Source: Brevibacillus porteri (GTDB taxonomy: Bacteria > Bacillota > Bacilli > Brevibacillales > Brevibacillaceae). From it: a stretch of DNA of 64,000 nucleotides. Every line of letters begins with the position of its first letter. The first letter of the stretch is position 1. The position numbers were made by a program, and so were the translations under genes. Below the pieces are notes generated by a model. It was not told the origin of the DNA, ran no database searches, and worked only from the letters and a program-made list of their open reading frames with translations. Of the stretch, positions 43,991-54,395 are shown one piece after another. The stretch is from positions 62,001 through 126,000 of the forward strand of contig NZ_PXZO01000027.1 of NCBI RefSeq assembly GCF_003013475.1, given 5' to 3'.

Positions 43991-46030
43991 TTACACCAGA
44001 TTCAATCCGACCAAAATCAAGTCAATCAGCTTGATGCCCACGAACGGAACGAGAATTCCTCCCAAGCCATAGATTACCAGGTTGCGGCTAAGCAACTTTG
44101 TCGCGCTCATTGGCGTGTATTTCACGCCTTTCATCGCCAGCGGAATCAGGATCGGGATGATGATCGCATTGAAGATCAACGCGGACAGAATCGCACTTTG
44201 CGGTGTTGCCAGACCCATGATGTTGAGCGCACTCATTTGTGGGATCGCCAGCATGAACATCGCAGGAATGATCGCGAAGTATTTCGCTACGTCATTGGCG
44301 ATACTGAACGTCGTCAATGCACCGCGTGTCATCAAAAGCTGCTTGCCAATCGCCACAACCTCGATGATCTTAGTCGGGTCCGAATCCAGATCGACCATGT
44401 TCGCTGCTTCCTTCGCCGCTACCGTACCCGTGTTCATCGCCAAACCGACATCGGCTTGTGCGAGAGCTGGCGCGTCATTCGTACCGTCACCTGTCATGGC
44501 GACCAGTTTGCCTGCCGCTTGTTCTTTGCGGATCAGTGCAATCTTATCTTCCGGCTTGGCTTCCGCTACGAAATCGTCCACACCTGCTTCGCGGGCAATC
44601 GTCGCTGCTGTCAGCGGGTTATCTCCCGTGCACATCACTGTGCGGATACCCATGCGGCGCAGCTCTTCAAAACGTTCGCGCATGCCCGGCTTCACAGTAT
44701 CTTTCAAATAGATCAAACCGAGGATCGTATTTCCTTCTGCTACAGCCAACGGTGTGCCGCCCGCCGTTGCAATCCGGTTTGCTTTTTCATCCAAGTCAGC
44801 AGGGATGTTGCCTCCTTGCTCTACCACGTATTTTTTGATGGCGTCGACGGCCCCTTTGCGGATGAGGACGCCGCTTGCCAGATTCGTCCCGCTCATTCTT
44901 GTTTCCGCGCGGAACTCCACGCCTTCGGAACCAGGCAATTTCAGTTCAGCAGATGCCAGACCTTGTTTTTTCGCCAGCTCTACAACAGAGCGTCCTTCCG
45001 GTGTTTCGTCATGGACCGAGCTCTGTGCAGCTACTCGGTTCAATTCCATGCTTTTGCTGTTGCCTACGGTGACAAACTCGGCAGCCATCCGGTTACCATG
45101 CGTGATCGTTCCCGTTTTATCCAAGATAATGGTGTTGATGTCACCGGATGCCTCTACGGCTTTACCAGACATGGCGATGACGTTAAACTGTGTGACCCGG
45201 TCCATACCCGCAATCCCAATCGCTGACAAGAGTCCGCCAATCGTGGTCGGAATCAAGCAAACGAGCAAAGCAATCAGTGTCGCAACTGGAATGGCTGCAT
45301 TCACATAGTTCGCAATAGGTTGCAAGGTCGTGCAGACGATCAGGAAAATCAACGTCAAGCTGACCAACAGCGTATTCAACGCGATTTCATTCGGGGTCTT
45401 CTGTCTCTTCGCGCCCTCTACCAACGAAATCATGCGATCCAAAAACGATTCGCCTGGATCCGTCGTCACGCGGACGCGGATGCGGTCACTGACGACACGT
45501 GTGCCTCCCGTGACGGAGCTAAAATCGCCACCTGCTTCTTTAATGACCGGAGCAGATTCACCCGTAATCGCTGATTCGTCCACAGAGGCGACACCCTCGA
45601 CGATTTCCCCGTCGGATGGAATCAGCTCGCCTGCTTCCACTATGACCAGATCGCCTTTTCGCAGTTCTGTGGAACTGACGACTTGAATGCGACCATCTTT
45701 CCCCACTTTTTTTGCTTGCGTGTCCTGCTTCGTTTTTTTCAAGCTCTCTGCCTGTGCTTTGCCACGACCTTCTGCCAAGGCTTCTGCGAAGTTGGCGAAC
45801 AAAATCGTCACGAACAGGATAAAGCTGACAACGCCGTTGAAAAACGGGTCCGAAGCCCCCCCAAACAAATTGGGTGCAAACGTCAGGAGGAGCGTAATGA
45901 AGAATCCGATCTCTACCACGAACATAACAGGATTTTTCATCATCACACGCGGGTCCAGTTTTTTGAAAGACTCGACAAAGGCCCGCTGGTACAAATCTTT
46001 AGGAAGCGCAACCGTGCGCGTTCTACTCAT
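43991..46030 (-). CDS. kdpB: K+-transporting ATPase subunit B
   Basis: 679 aa P-type ATPase. TGES at 157-160, phosphorylated Asp304 in [32 protein letters not shown] hinge. It drives K+ uptake through KdpA. Separated from kdpA by 210 bases that hold a 166-base imperfect palindrome. A second kdpB lies at 52228. Confidence 0.97.
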   Translation of the reverse strand: MSRTRTVALPKDLYQRAFVESFKKLDPRVMMKNPVMFVVEIGFFITLLLTFAPNLFGGASDPFFNGVVSFILFVTILFANFAEALAEGRGKAQAESLKKTKQDTQAKKVGKDGRIQVVSSTELRKGDLVIVEAGELIPSDGEIVEGVASVDESAITGESAPVIKEAGGDFSSVTGGTRVVSDRIRVRVTTDPGESFLDRMISLVEGAKRQKTPNEIALNTLLVSLTLIFLIVCTTLQPIANYVNAAIPVATLIALLVCLIPTTIGGLLSAIGIAGMDRVTQFNVIAMSGKAVEASGDINTIILDKTGTITHGNRMAAEFVTVGNSKSMELNRVAAQSSVHDETPEGRSVVELAKKQGLASAELKLPGSEGVEFRAETRMSGTNLASGVLIRKGAVDAIKKYVVEQGGNIPADLDEKANRIATAGGTPLAVAEGNTILGLIYLKDTVKPGMRERFEELRRMGIRTVMCTGDNPLTAATIAREAGVDDFVAEAKPEDKIALIRKEQAAGKLVAMTGDGTNDAPALAQADVGLAMNTGTVAAKEAANMVDLDSDPTKIIEVVAIGKQLLMTRGALTTFSIANDVAKYFAIIPAMFMLAIPQMSALNIMGLATPQSAILSALIFNAIIIPILIPLAMKGVKYTPMSATKLLSRNLVIYGLGGILVPFVGIKLIDLILVGLNLV

Positions 46031-46065
46031 GGAAAATTACTCCTTTGCCTCTAGTATGGATATTT

Positions 46066-46231
46066 GTTCAAAAAGTCGGCTTTTCAGCACCGAGAAAGTG
46101 GCGAGAACCTGAAGAAGGAGGAGCGGAGTGTAGGGGACCTACATGAGCACCGGACTTCGAAGGTGAACGCTACTTTCGATGCCGAATTTGCTTTCACGAT
46201 TACATCGTGATCGAAAGTCGACTTTTTGAAC
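46066..46231. repeat. 166-bp fold-back element between kdpA and kdpB
   Basis: Ends are inverted: GTTCAAAAAGTCGGCTTT on the left, AAAGTCGACTTTTTGAAC on the right. The inner arms also pair (CGAGAAAGTGGCG with CGCTACTTTCGAT), and TCACGAT-TAC-ATCGTGA forms a side hairpin. No coding frame. MITE-like or a structured intergenic repeat. Confidence 0.75.
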
Positions 46232-46240
46232 TTCCTCTAA

Positions 46241-47914
46241 TTAACGGATCGTGAGCCACTCAGCGATTGGGCCAAGAGCAAGCACAGGCAGGAATGTCAG
46301 TGCGCCTACGATTACCACAGTCGCAATCAAAATCACCGTGAATACACTATTGTCTGTGCGCAGTGTACCCATCGTTTCTGGTACCGGCGTTTTTGCGAGC
46401 AAGGAGCCTGCTACCGCCAGCATCGTAATGATCGAAACATATCGACCGAACAGCATGACAAGTCCCGTAGAAATGTTCCAGAAAGGTGTGTTGTCGCCCA
46501 ATCCTTCAAAACCGGAACCGTTGTTGGCTGCTGAAGAAGTGTATTCGTACAGCACTTGTGAAATGCCGTGGAAGCCTGGGTTCGACACTGCGGATGAACC
46601 CATTTCTGTCGCCAATGCAATAGCGGTTGGCGCCAAAATGATCAGGGGATGAACGAGAATCGCGATGGCGATCAGCTTCATCTCTTTTCCTTCGATCTTG
46701 CGGCCGAGGAATTCAGGCGTACGCCCTACCATCAAGCCCGCCAAGAATACAGCCAAAATCGCATACATCAAAATGTTAATCGTTCCGACGCCATCTCCGC
46801 CGAATACGCAGTTGAGCATCATTTCACCGAGCGGAACCAAACCGCCAAGTGGCGTCAATGTATCGTGCATGTTGTTCACGGTTCCTGTCGTTGCCGCTGT
46901 TGTCACGGCAGTGAACAAGGCGCTTTGTGCGATACCAAAACGGACTTCTTTTCCTTCCATGCTGCCCATTACTTGTGACAGGCCAGCCCGTTCCAGCGCC
47001 GGGTTACCGTTTACTTCATTGGCATACGCCGTGACCAGGAACGCCAGGAACATCGCGAACATCGCTCCAAAAATAACCCAGCCTTGCTTGCGGCTCTTCG
47101 CCATGAAGCCGAATGCGAATGGCAGTGCCGCCGGGATCAAAAACATCGACAAAATTTCGATCACGTTTGTTAGCGGTGTCGGGTTTTCAAATGGATGCGA
47201 GGAGTTTACCCCGAAGAATCCGCCTCCGTTTGTGCCCAAATGCTTGATCGATACGAGTGAAGCGACCGGGCCGCGAGCGATTTGTTGCTCCGTTCCGCTA
47301 ATAGTTGTCGCTGTTGCCGTCGGCTCCATTGTCTGCGGCACGCCTTGGGTCACCAAGAGCAATGTCACGACAATCGCCAGCGGAATCAACACACGTGTAT
47401 GAGCACGTACTAGGTCTACGTAGTAGTTACCGATGCTGCGCTGCCCTGTCAGCCCGCGCATGAAGGCCATCACGACCGCGATCCCTGTCGCTGGCGTTGT
47501 AAACATCAGGTAAATAATGACCAGCATTTGCGACAGATACGACAATCCGCTCTCCCCGCTGTAATGCTGAAGATTCGTATTCGTCAAAAAGCTGACAGCC
47601 GTGTTAAAGGAAAGCAACGGCTCCATCGCCGCAATTCCACTTGGGTTTCCCGGCAGCATCCCTTGCAAACGAAGCAAGAGATACGCAATAGCTACCATCG
47701 AAATGTTGCTGACCAGAACAGCCATTGCGTACTGCTTCCAGGTCATATCTGCTACGCGAATGCCAGACAGCTTGTATATCGCTTTTTCCACCCCGCCAAA
47801 AACACGGTCCAATCGGGTCGTCTCCAGCGAAAAGGAGCGTGCCAAATATTTTCCCATCGGTATGGCGAGCACGAAAAGCACCACCAAAACCAACGCTATT
47901 TGTAAAAAGTCCAC
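46241..47914 (-). CDS. kdpA: K+-transporting ATPase subunit A
   Basis: 557 aa, ten membrane helices, forms the K+ pore. Selectivity-filter-like loops include LGTNGGGFFGVNSSHPFENP and SAANNGSGFEGLGDNTPFWN. GTG start at 47914 with GGAGG upstream. Follows kdpF by 58 bases. Confidence 0.97.
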   Translation of the reverse strand: MDFLQIALVLVVLFVLAIPMGKYLARSFSLETTRLDRVFGGVEKAIYKLSGIRVADMTWKQYAMAVLVSNISMVAIAYLLLRLQGMLPGNPSGIAAMEPLLSFNTAVSFLTNTNLQHYSGESGLSYLSQMLVIIYLMFTTPATGIAVVMAFMRGLTGQRSIGNYYVDLVRAHTRVLIPLAIVVTLLLVTQGVPQTMEPTATATTISGTEQQIARGPVASLVSIKHLGTNGGGFFGVNSSHPFENPTPLTNVIEILSMFLIPAALPFAFGFMAKSRKQGWVIFGAMFAMFLAFLVTAYANEVNGNPALERAGLSQVMGSMEGKEVRFGIAQSALFTAVTTAATTGTVNNMHDTLTPLGGLVPLGEMMLNCVFGGDGVGTINILMYAILAVFLAGLMVGRTPEFLGRKIEGKEMKLIAIAILVHPLIILAPTAIALATEMGSSAVSNPGFHGISQVLYEYTSSAANNGSGFEGLGDNTPFWNISTGLVMLFGRYVSIITMLAVAGSLLAKTPVPETMGTLRTDNSVFTVILIATVVIVGALTFLPVLALGPIAEWLTIR

Positions 47915-47972
47915 GACAGTTCCTCCTACTCCCTCTAAAAAATGGTTCCAAATAAACGAATGATTCTAACCC

Positions 47973-48050
47973 CTAGTATTTTTCCGGGTAAATCAATGCG
48001 TGGCACAGGTACATCGAAAGCCCTCCCACAATCAGCAGCAACCAGATCAT
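47973..48050 (-). CDS. kdpF: K+-transporting ATPase small subunit F
   Basis: 25 aa: starts MIWLLLIVGGLSMYLCHALI and ends YPEKY, the normal KdpF pattern (one helix, then ALI-x-PEK). GGAGGGAAAGAGAA precedes the ATG, which overlaps the stop of the upstream 35-aa frame. It stabilises the Kdp complex. Confidence 0.93.
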   Translation of the reverse strand: MIWLLLIVGGLSMYLCHALIYPEKY

Positions 48051-48154
48051 TTCTCTTTCCCTCCCTGTTCTCTTACCACGGCGTCACAAAACTTGATGAG
48101 TGCAAAAAATACACCGAATGAAAGCGCCAAGAGCAGTATGGAAACCACGTCCAT
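48047..48154 (-). CDS. Small membrane peptide leading the kdp operon
   Basis: 35 aa, starting MDVVSILLLALSFGVFFALI, then KFCDAVVREQGGKEK. One membrane helix with a polar C-terminus. AAAGGAGG precedes the ATG. Its TGA overlaps the kdpF ATG, so the two are coupled. It is not KdpF, KdpA, B or C; probably an extra Kdp accessory peptide. Confidence 0.7.
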   Translation of the reverse strand: MDVVSILLLALSFGVFFALIKFCDAVVREQGGKEK

Positions 48155-48265
48155 GCAATGTCCCTCCTTTTTTCTGGTACTGACTATCCCGTAAAGTCTG
48201 GCCGACTCGTCTCTCTCGCTTCCCCCTGTACAGGCTTCCTTTTTTGAAAAAACCTGCCATTTGGG

Positions 48266-48408
48266 AAAAAAATAGACCAATGCTTACGATTTCCCCGAAA
48301 GACCGCCGCATCTGACCGAACGGAAGATGAACAGACGAACGAAGTCGCCCGCATCCCGCGGCAAATAAAACGATCCTTTGTATCGGAGAAAAAGTACTCA
48401 TTGGTCTA
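48266..48408 (-). promoter_or_regulatory. Second, long terminator-like hairpin in the kdp leader
   Basis: On the minus strand TAGACCAATG (48408-48399) pairs with CATTGGTCTA (48282-48273), which is followed by T7. The arms go on pairing inside (TAC, TTTC, CCGA). It lies between the riboswitch terminator and the first kdp frame. Confidence 0.6.
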
Positions 48409-48576
48409 CCTAACGCCCAGCCGACTTGAAGTTGCCTTCTTTGCGTTTTGTCTCCCGTTTCCTTTTTCCGAAAACAGCTATTTACTTGTGAGTAAAACGG
48501 TCATTGGCCGTTTTTGAGCAAAACGAAAAGACCTGCATTACGTTTCGAGTCAACCCTTGTCGTCCCTCAATGGATA

Positions 48577-48607
48577 ACAAAAAGGCCTCCTCAAACAGGC
48601 GGTCTTT
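48577..48607 (-). terminator. Riboswitch terminator, kdp leader
   Basis: Minus-strand AAAG-CC-CCT/AGG-GG-CTTT stem with two mismatches and T5 tail directly after the aptamer: the expression platform. Confidence 0.75.
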
Positions 48608-48608
48608 A

Positions 48609-48747
48609 GACCTCCCTCGCTTTAGCCGACGAAGTTAGCTGACGGGTAGGATGGCGAAAGAGTTTCTCATCCCTCCCACGATTCATGCGTGGGATTAACC
48701 CCTACTGATTGGGTCCTCCGTTCCCGAGTGCCTCGGGATTTGGCCAT
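48609..48747 (-). ncRNA. c-di-AMP (ydaO/yuaA) riboswitch, kdp operon
   Basis: On the minus strand the ydaO core elements occur in order: GGCACTCGGGAACGGAGGAC, GGGGTTAATC, GGGAGGGATGAG, CCATCCTACCCGTCAGCTAA, CTTCGTCGGCT and GCGAGGG. A terminator follows. Known biology: c-di-AMP binding ends transcription early, so K+ uptake is switched off when c-di-AMP is high. Confidence 0.93.
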
Positions 48748-48773
48748 ATTTGCAATTGTTGGTTACGAGTCTC

Positions 48774-48802
48774 ATTATACGTCCGGCATAATCGGATGTT
48801 AA
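48774..48802 (-). promoter_or_regulatory. Promoter of the kdp riboswitch transcript
   Basis: Minus strand TTAACA, 17 bases, TATAAT; start falls about 20 bases before the aptamer. Confidence 0.8.
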
Positions 48803-48917
48803 TGTCCTATTTCAGTCTTTTTCACACGATTTTTGCGTTCTTTATCCGTGTAAGCGATTTAAACCTATCAGGCCTCATCCGATCATGATATTTCATCGTT
48901 TCTCTCCTTTTTTCATA

Positions 48918-50864
48918 TTATTTTCCCCATACTGCGTGAGCAGTCGTGCCTGATTGTTGCATCCATTCTTCCAATTGCTCTGCAGGTAATGGCTTACTAC
49001 AGTAGTAGCCCTGCATTTCATCACACTGCTGCTCACGCAAAAAGGCCAGCTGAACTTCGTTTTCCACCCCCTCCGCCAGTACGTTCATTTGCAAGCTGTG
49101 CGCCATGGCAATGATCGACTTGGCGATGACGGCATCTTCGTTTTCTGTAATATCATTTACAAACGACCGATCGATCTTTAAGCGGTTAATGGGAAAATCA
49201 CGCAAGTAGCTTAGCGAGGAGTAGCCTGTCCCAAAATCGTCGATGGACAGCCATATCCCCAGATTTTTCAGCTCATGCAGGATTCCGATGAACCGCGTGG
49301 CGTTTTGCATGACGGCACTTTCTGTAATCTCTAGCTCCAGAAATTGCGGTTGCATCTGCGTTTCTTGGAGCACCTGTTTGATCATGCCAACCAAATTCTC
49401 CTGCTGAAATTGGCGGGCTGATAAATTCACCGCTATGCGCAGGGAAGGATAGCCTGCTTCTGCCCATGCTTTGTTTTGCTGACAAGCCGTTCGAAGCACC
49501 CATTCCCCAATGGGCACAATCAAGCCAGTCTCTTCCGCCAAGGGGATAAATTCGGCTGGCGAGACCATTCCCCATTCAGGATGCCGCCACCTGAGCAGAG
49601 CCTCCACCCCGACCACCTGATTTGTTTTGCAATCGAGCTGCGGCTGATAATGCAGGCAAAACTCATTGCGCTCCAACGCCTTGCGCAGCTCCTGCTCGAC
49701 TGCCAGCCGTTCCGCCGCATGAAGGCTCATCGTAGACGAATACAGGTTGTACCGATTCCTGCCCTTTTCTTTGGCACTGTACATGGCGGCATCTGCATGC
49801 TTCATGAGGGTTTGCGTATCCTCTCCATCTCTCGGGAAAATACTGATCCCGATACTTGTCGTGACAATGCATTCCCGATCCTCCACCTGAAGCGGCGATT
49901 GCAAGGACGCAATGATCCGATCCGCCAACGCAATCACCTCTGTCTCGTCAGAAATCGCAGGGAAGATCATCGTAAACTCATCTCCACCCATGCGAGCCAA
50001 TATGCCTGCCGTGCCGACATTTTCCTTTAATCGATGAGAGAGCGACTGGAGCAAGCAGTCCCCGAAATAATGCCCCAAGGAGTCGTTGATGTATTTAAAA
50101 CGATCCAAATCAAAAAACAGGATTGCCATCATCTGTCCTTGCTGCTTCGCCTGGGATAGCGCAATCGTCAGCTCCGCCTCGAAAAGTCGACGGTTCGGGA
50201 GATCAGTCAGCGCATCGTGGTACGCCATGTGATTGATTGTCTGCTCTGCCTGCCTGCGATCCGTCACGTCGCGGATAATCCCGCGCAGCCCGGTGACACC
50301 ACCCGATTTTTCGCTAATTTTCACAATGGAGCCCTCCACTAAGCGCCTCTGACCGTCACGCTGGACAAACGCCCAGTCAATTTGCTGGACAGGCGTCCCG
50401 GTATGCGACACCCACCGAAACGCGTGCTTTAGCTTCAAAGCATCTTGCTTGCCCACATACTCCTGATAGCTTGCTCCCAGCAACTCATGCGCAGGTGCTC
50501 CAAGTATTTCAGAGAGTGCAGGATTCACAGCGAGAAACCGACCTCGCTCGTCCAATTCGTAATAACCGTCTTTGATGCTCTCCAATATCGAGTGAATCTT
50601 CCTTTCCTCGTTCTCCCAATACGTTTGTTCCAGCTGATGCGTATCACAGGCGTACCTCAGAGCCATGCGATAGCAGATAGCCGTGATAATCAAGATAGGC
50701 ACTAACCCAGCCAGCCATACACCTCCTCGCGTTTCCTCCGTCAAGAAGAGCAGCAGCAAGACGATGACAAGCATGAGCGCGGCAACCGCAGCAGCCAGTT
50801 TTAACGCCGTTTGTTTTTGCCTCTCGATCCGTTGCTGCTCTAGCCATAGTCCCATACCCATCAC
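48918..50864 (-). CDS. PAS-GGDEF-EAL cyclic-di-GMP enzyme
   Basis: 648 aa. Two membrane helices (about 20-40 and 50-66), PAS domain about 88-205, GGDEF at 293-297 intact (RMGGDEFTM), EAL at 421-423 intact (VEALLRWRHPE) with ITES, DDFGTGYSSLSYL, KIDRSFV and AEGVE. So both synthesis and breakdown of c-di-GMP are possible. No RxxD inhibitory site five residues before GGDEF. It begins one base after the chemoreceptor gene ends (TAG GTG). Confidence 0.94.
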   Translation of the reverse strand: MMGMGLWLEQQRIERQKQTALKLAAAVAALMLVIVLLLLFLTEETRGGVWLAGLVPILIITAICYRMALRYACDTHQLEQTYWENEERKIHSILESIKDGYYELDERGRFLAVNPALSEILGAPAHELLGASYQEYVGKQDALKLKHAFRWVSHTGTPVQQIDWAFVQRDGQRRLVEGSIVKISEKSGGVTGLRGIIRDVTDRRQAEQTINHMAYHDALTDLPNRRLFEAELTIALSQAKQQGQMMAILFFDLDRFKYINDSLGHYFGDCLLQSLSHRLKENVGTAGILARMGGDEFTMIFPAISDETEVIALADRIIASLQSPLQVEDRECIVTTSIGISIFPRDGEDTQTLMKHADAAMYSAKEKGRNRYNLYSSTMSLHAAERLAVEQELRKALERNEFCLHYQPQLDCKTNQVVGVEALLRWRHPEWGMVSPAEFIPLAEETGLIVPIGEWVLRTACQQNKAWAEAGYPSLRIAVNLSARQFQQENLVGMIKQVLQETQMQPQFLELEITESAVMQNATRFIGILHELKNLGIWLSIDDFGTGYSSLSYLRDFPINRLKIDRSFVNDITENEDAVIAKSIIAMAHSLQMNVLAEGVENEVQLAFLREQQCDEMQGYYCSKPLPAEQLEEWMQQSGTTAHAVWGK

Positions 50865-52190
50865 CTATGTCTTGAATCTACGAATCAAACTTTTTTGCTG
50901 GTGTGCCAGCTTGCTGAGTGAATCAAGGCACTCACGAAACGCCTCCACCGCACTGTTTTGCTGACAGGCAGCTTGTGCCACTTGATCAGCCCGTTCAGAC
51001 GCCGCCTTCGCGATATGTACCAGCTGACCCATTTGGGCTGTCACTGTCACCGTTTTACCCGAGGTATGATCCAGACCTGTCGCGACTTGGTTAATGTGCA
51101 TGGATACTTGCTGGACCGCCAGACTAATTTTTGCAAAAGCATCTCCTGCTTCCTTTACGACTGTCACGCCAGAAGCGACCTCTGTATTTCCCTCTTCGAT
51201 GGACCCTACTGCCCGGGCAACATCCTGTCGCATCTGTTCGAGCATGTCGGCAATCTGCTCCGCCGCTTGCCTGGATTGATCTGCGAGCTTTCTCACCTCA
51301 CCGGCTACGACGGCGAAGCCTTTGCCTGACGCTCCCGCTCGTGCCGCTTCAATCGCAGCATTGATCGCCAAAAGATTCGTCTGATTCGCCATCGCCTTAA
51401 TGATAGCCACACACGCTTCAATCTCCCTTGATCGCGTGCCCAGCTGCGTCACGGCTTTCTCTGTCGTAGTAAAAGCAGCCGCAATGTCTGCCATCTGCTG
51501 CACGGTTTTCGCGATGACTTCCGTTCCTGTATCGGCCGCCGCAGAGGCACTTTTGGCTGATCCGAAGACATGCTGCGCGTACTCCTCCATTTGTTTCACA
51601 GCTTCTTCTACGCGTTCCATCGAATCGACGGTTTGATCGGAGCCTTTCATTTGCTCCCCAGCTCCATCCACCAGCTCTTGCATCGCTGCGACAACCGATC
51701 GGCTGTTTTCCGTTGCTTGCAAGGCATTCGTCGCCAGCTCCTCAGAAGCATTCGCGACATGATCCGCTCCCGTACTGATTTGCCCGATCAAATTGCGTAA
51801 ATTCCTCGCCATCTGGTTAATCGCTTGCGCTACCTGCCCCACCTCATCCTGCGTGGCGATCTGAATCTCTGCTCCTGTCAAATCTCCTGCTGCCATTGTT
51901 TCTGTCGCATGGGCAATGACACGAATGGATCGGCTAATTTTTCCAGAGATGATCCAGCCCAATCCGATGATCAAAACAAACATCCCAACACTCGTCACAT
52001 AAATGTAGGAAAGCTCCTCAAGCACACTCTTTTCTACTTGCCTGATTGCTTCTTCTCCAAGTCCCAAACTGGCATCATAGCGCGTATTGATTTCAACCAG
52101 CTTTGTGTAATAGAGCTGCCCCAGCACTCCGATTAGCAGGGCCGTAGCGACAAAGCCGCACATGATTTTGGAACGCAACGATACGTTCAC
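50865..52190 (-). CDS. Methyl-accepting chemotaxis protein, short sensor
   Basis: 441 aa from GTG 52190, which has ACGGAGGTG upstream (an earlier ATG overlaps that site). Two membrane helices about 9-28 and 65-88 with only about 35 residues between them, so almost no outer sensor domain; HAMP; signalling domain with [20 protein letters not shown]. It sits between kdpB copy 2 and the c-di-GMP enzyme, probably one operon. Possibly an intracellular or membrane-state sensor. Confidence 0.92.
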   Translation of the reverse strand: MNVSLRSKIMCGFVATALLIGVLGQLYYTKLVEINTRYDASLGLGEEAIRQVEKSVLEELSYIYVTSVGMFVLIIGLGWIISGKISRSIRVIAHATETMAAGDLTGAEIQIATQDEVGQVAQAINQMARNLRNLIGQISTGADHVANASEELATNALQATENSRSVVAAMQELVDGAGEQMKGSDQTVDSMERVEEAVKQMEEYAQHVFGSAKSASAAADTGTEVIAKTVQQMADIAAAFTTTEKAVTQLGTRSREIEACVAIIKAMANQTNLLAINAAIEAARAGASGKGFAVVAGEVRKLADQSRQAAEQIADMLEQMRQDVARAVGSIEEGNTEVASGVTVVKEAGDAFAKISLAVQQVSMHINQVATGLDHTSGKTVTVTAQMGQLVHIAKAASERADQVAQAACQQNSAVEAFRECLDSLSKLAHQQKSLIRRFKT

Positions 52191-52227
52191 GTGAGTACAC
52201 CTCCGTATGTCATTCATAGCTGTTTGG

Positions 52228-54228
52228 TTACCAGAACAGTTGCAGTCCCATATCAATCAGCTTGATTCCGATGAACGGAAAAATGATTCCTCCTACGCCG
52301 TAAATCAACAAGTTCCGGACGAGAAGCTGGTTCGCATTCATGGGCACATAGCGCACTCCCCGCAATGCCAGCGGGATTAAGAGTGGGATAATAATCGCAT
52401 TGAATAAAAGTGCGGATAGAACAGCACTGGACGGAGACTGCAGGTTCATGATGTTCAAAAGCTGCATCTCGGGCACTTGCTCGACCAGCATCGCAGGGAT
52501 GATCGCAAAATACTTGGAAAAGTCGTTCGCGATACTAAAGGTCGTCAATGCGCCGCGGGTCATGAGAAGCTGCTTCCCGATGGAAATGACCTGCAAAATC
52601 TTCGTCGGGTCTGAATCGAGATCGACCATGTTGGCCGCTTCCTTCGCAGCCGTTGTCCCGCTGTTCATCGCGATGCCTACATCGGCTTGGGCCAGCGCTG
52701 GCGCATCATTCGTGCCATCTCCGGTCATCGCAACCATTTTCCCTTGTGCCTGCTCTTCCCGAACGATTCTGATTTTGTCCTCGGGCTTGCTCTCGGCAAT
52801 AAAGTCGTCGACCCCAGCTTCTTTGGCGATGGTGGCCGCTGTCAGTGGATTGTCGCCTGTGCACATGACGGTCCTAATGCCCATTTTCCGCAATTCTTCA
52901 AAACGCTCGCGAATCCCGGGCTTCACCGTATCCTTCAAGTAAATCAGGCCAAGGACCTGACTGTCCTTGCATACAGCGAGCGGAGTACCACCTTGCAGCG
53001 AGATTCGCGCGCTTTTTTCTTCAAGATCTGGTGGCACCATGCCCCCCCGCTCCCTGACATAGGCACTAATGGCGCTAACTGCTCCTTTTCGATAGTGGAC
53101 GCCTTTGTAATTCAAACCGCTCATGCGCTCCTCGGCAGTAAACGGGATAATCTCTCCTTCGTACGCTTTGACGTCGCAGACAACCTGATTTGCTTGGGCG
53201 AGCATCATGACGGAGCTTCCCTCTGGCGTATCATCGAACAGCGAAGTGAGCACAGCGACTTCCATCAGCTCCCTCTGGTCGACTCCCGCTACAGGAACGA
53301 ATTCTGCCGCCAGTCGGTTACCATACGTGATCGTGCCTGTCTTGTCCAAAATGATCGTGTTGACATCACCTGCCGCTTCTACTGCCTTACCCGACATCGC
53401 GATGACACCAAAGCGGGTGACACGATCCATCCCCGCAATGCCAATGGCCGATAACAAACCGCCAATCGTAGTCGGAATGAGACAAACGAGCAAAACGACC
53501 AAGACGGAGATATCCAGCTCGATACCCACATACGAAGCAATCGGAACCAGCGTGACGACGACAATCAAAAAAATAAGCGTAAAGACGATAAGAACTGTAT
53601 TCAAGGCAATTTCATTCGGTGCTTTTTGACGCTTGGCCCCTTCAATGAGCATAATCATCCGATCCAAAAAAGAGTCCCCGGGGTTCGTCGTAATTTTCAC
53701 GATAATAGAGTCACTAATGACACGTGTCCCACCCGTTACAGACGTCTGGTCGCTGCCCGCCCTTTTGATGACCGGAGCCGACTCGCCCGTGATCGCAGAT
53801 TCATCAATGGAGGCCAAGCCATCGATAATGTCACCATCTCCTGGGATGATATCTCCTGTTTCGACCAAGACGTGATCACCTTTACGCAGTTCGCCAGATG
53901 AAATCACCTGCACACTGCCATCGGCTTTGAGTCGCTTGGCCTCCGTATCCCGCTTGGCTCGCCGCAATGTATCTGCTTGTGCTTTCCCGCGTCCTTCCGC
54001 CAATGCTTCAGCGAAATTCGCGAACAACACCGTGAATAATAAAACGGAAAAAACGACTGTATTCCACCCTACCTGATCCTCCGTACCAAAATACTTCGGA
54101 AACAACAGCATCAGCAAAATCAGAACCGTCCCGAGCTCTACGACAAACAGCACGGGATTCGATTTCATGACCAACGGGTTCAGCTTGCGAAAACTATCAA
54201 GTAGAGCCTTTCCTATCAATTGTTTCAT
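52228..54228 (-). CDS. kdpB: Second KdpB, without kdpA or kdpC partner
   Basis: 666 aa from ATG 54228. All P-type ATPase motifs are kept: TGES at 147-150, Asp295 in [32 protein letters not shown]. Closely related to kdpB at 43991. Its ATG overlaps the stop of a KdpF-like peptide (CTATGA). No kdpA or kdpC follows; a chemoreceptor and a c-di-GMP enzyme do. It may use the KdpA/KdpC of the other locus or have another job. Not a decayed gene by any sign I can see. Confidence 0.93.
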   Translation of the reverse strand: MKQLIGKALLDSFRKLNPLVMKSNPVLFVVELGTVLILLMLLFPKYFGTEDQVGWNTVVFSVLLFTVLFANFAEALAEGRGKAQADTLRRAKRDTEAKRLKADGSVQVISSGELRKGDHVLVETGDIIPGDGDIIDGLASIDESAITGESAPVIKRAGSDQTSVTGGTRVISDSIIVKITTNPGDSFLDRMIMLIEGAKRQKAPNEIALNTVLIVFTLIFLIVVVTLVPIASYVGIELDISVLVVLLVCLIPTTIGGLLSAIGIAGMDRVTRFGVIAMSGKAVEAAGDVNTIILDKTGTITYGNRLAAEFVPVAGVDQRELMEVAVLTSLFDDTPEGSSVMMLAQANQVVCDVKAYEGEIIPFTAEERMSGLNYKGVHYRKGAVSAISAYVRERGGMVPPDLEEKSARISLQGGTPLAVCKDSQVLGLIYLKDTVKPGIRERFEELRKMGIRTVMCTGDNPLTAATIAKEAGVDDFIAESKPEDKIRIVREEQAQGKMVAMTGDGTNDAPALAQADVGIAMNSGTTAAKEAANMVDLDSDPTKILQVISIGKQLLMTRGALTTFSIANDFSKYFAIIPAMLVEQVPEMQLLNIMNLQSPSSAVLSALLFNAIIIPLLIPLALRGVRYVPMNANQLLVRNLLIYGVGGIIFPFIGIKLIDMGLQLFW

Positions 54229-54302
54229 AGCTCCTCCACATGCAATAACGCATAGATCAAATAGAGAAAAATACCAACAGCAAAAATGGAGACGATCACC
54301 AT
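54225..54302 (-). CDS. kdpF: Second KdpF-like peptide
   Basis: 25 aa: [20 protein letters not shown], then HVEEL. Same length and pattern as KdpF (single helix, YALL instead of HALI). Its TGA overlaps the ATG of kdpB copy 2. ATG at 54302, 93 bases from the divergent TTG start of the DUF2294 gene. Confidence 0.75.
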   Translation of the reverse strand: MVIVSIFAVGIFLYLIYALLHVEEL

Positions 54303-54395
54303 CGGAATGTTTCCCCCCTCTTTTTTCGTAGGTTGACAGCCCCAAGACGGCTGAGTAATATTAGGCACAATGATAAATTATGGGAGGTATGGCGT

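Noticed and set aside
43787..45226. 479-codon plus-strand frame
   Set aside because: Antisense to kdpC and kdpB; composition (Cys, His, Arg, Gln rich) is typical of a reverse frame of a well-conserved gene.
48494..48514. Hairpin AAAACGG/CCGTTTT in the kdp leader as a terminator
   Set aside because: Short seven-pair stem without a clean T-run on the minus strand; kept out of the annotation as a terminator.
52228..54302. Second kdpB as a pseudogene
   Set aside because: All catalytic motifs are intact and length is normal; lack of kdpA/kdpC alone does not show decay.
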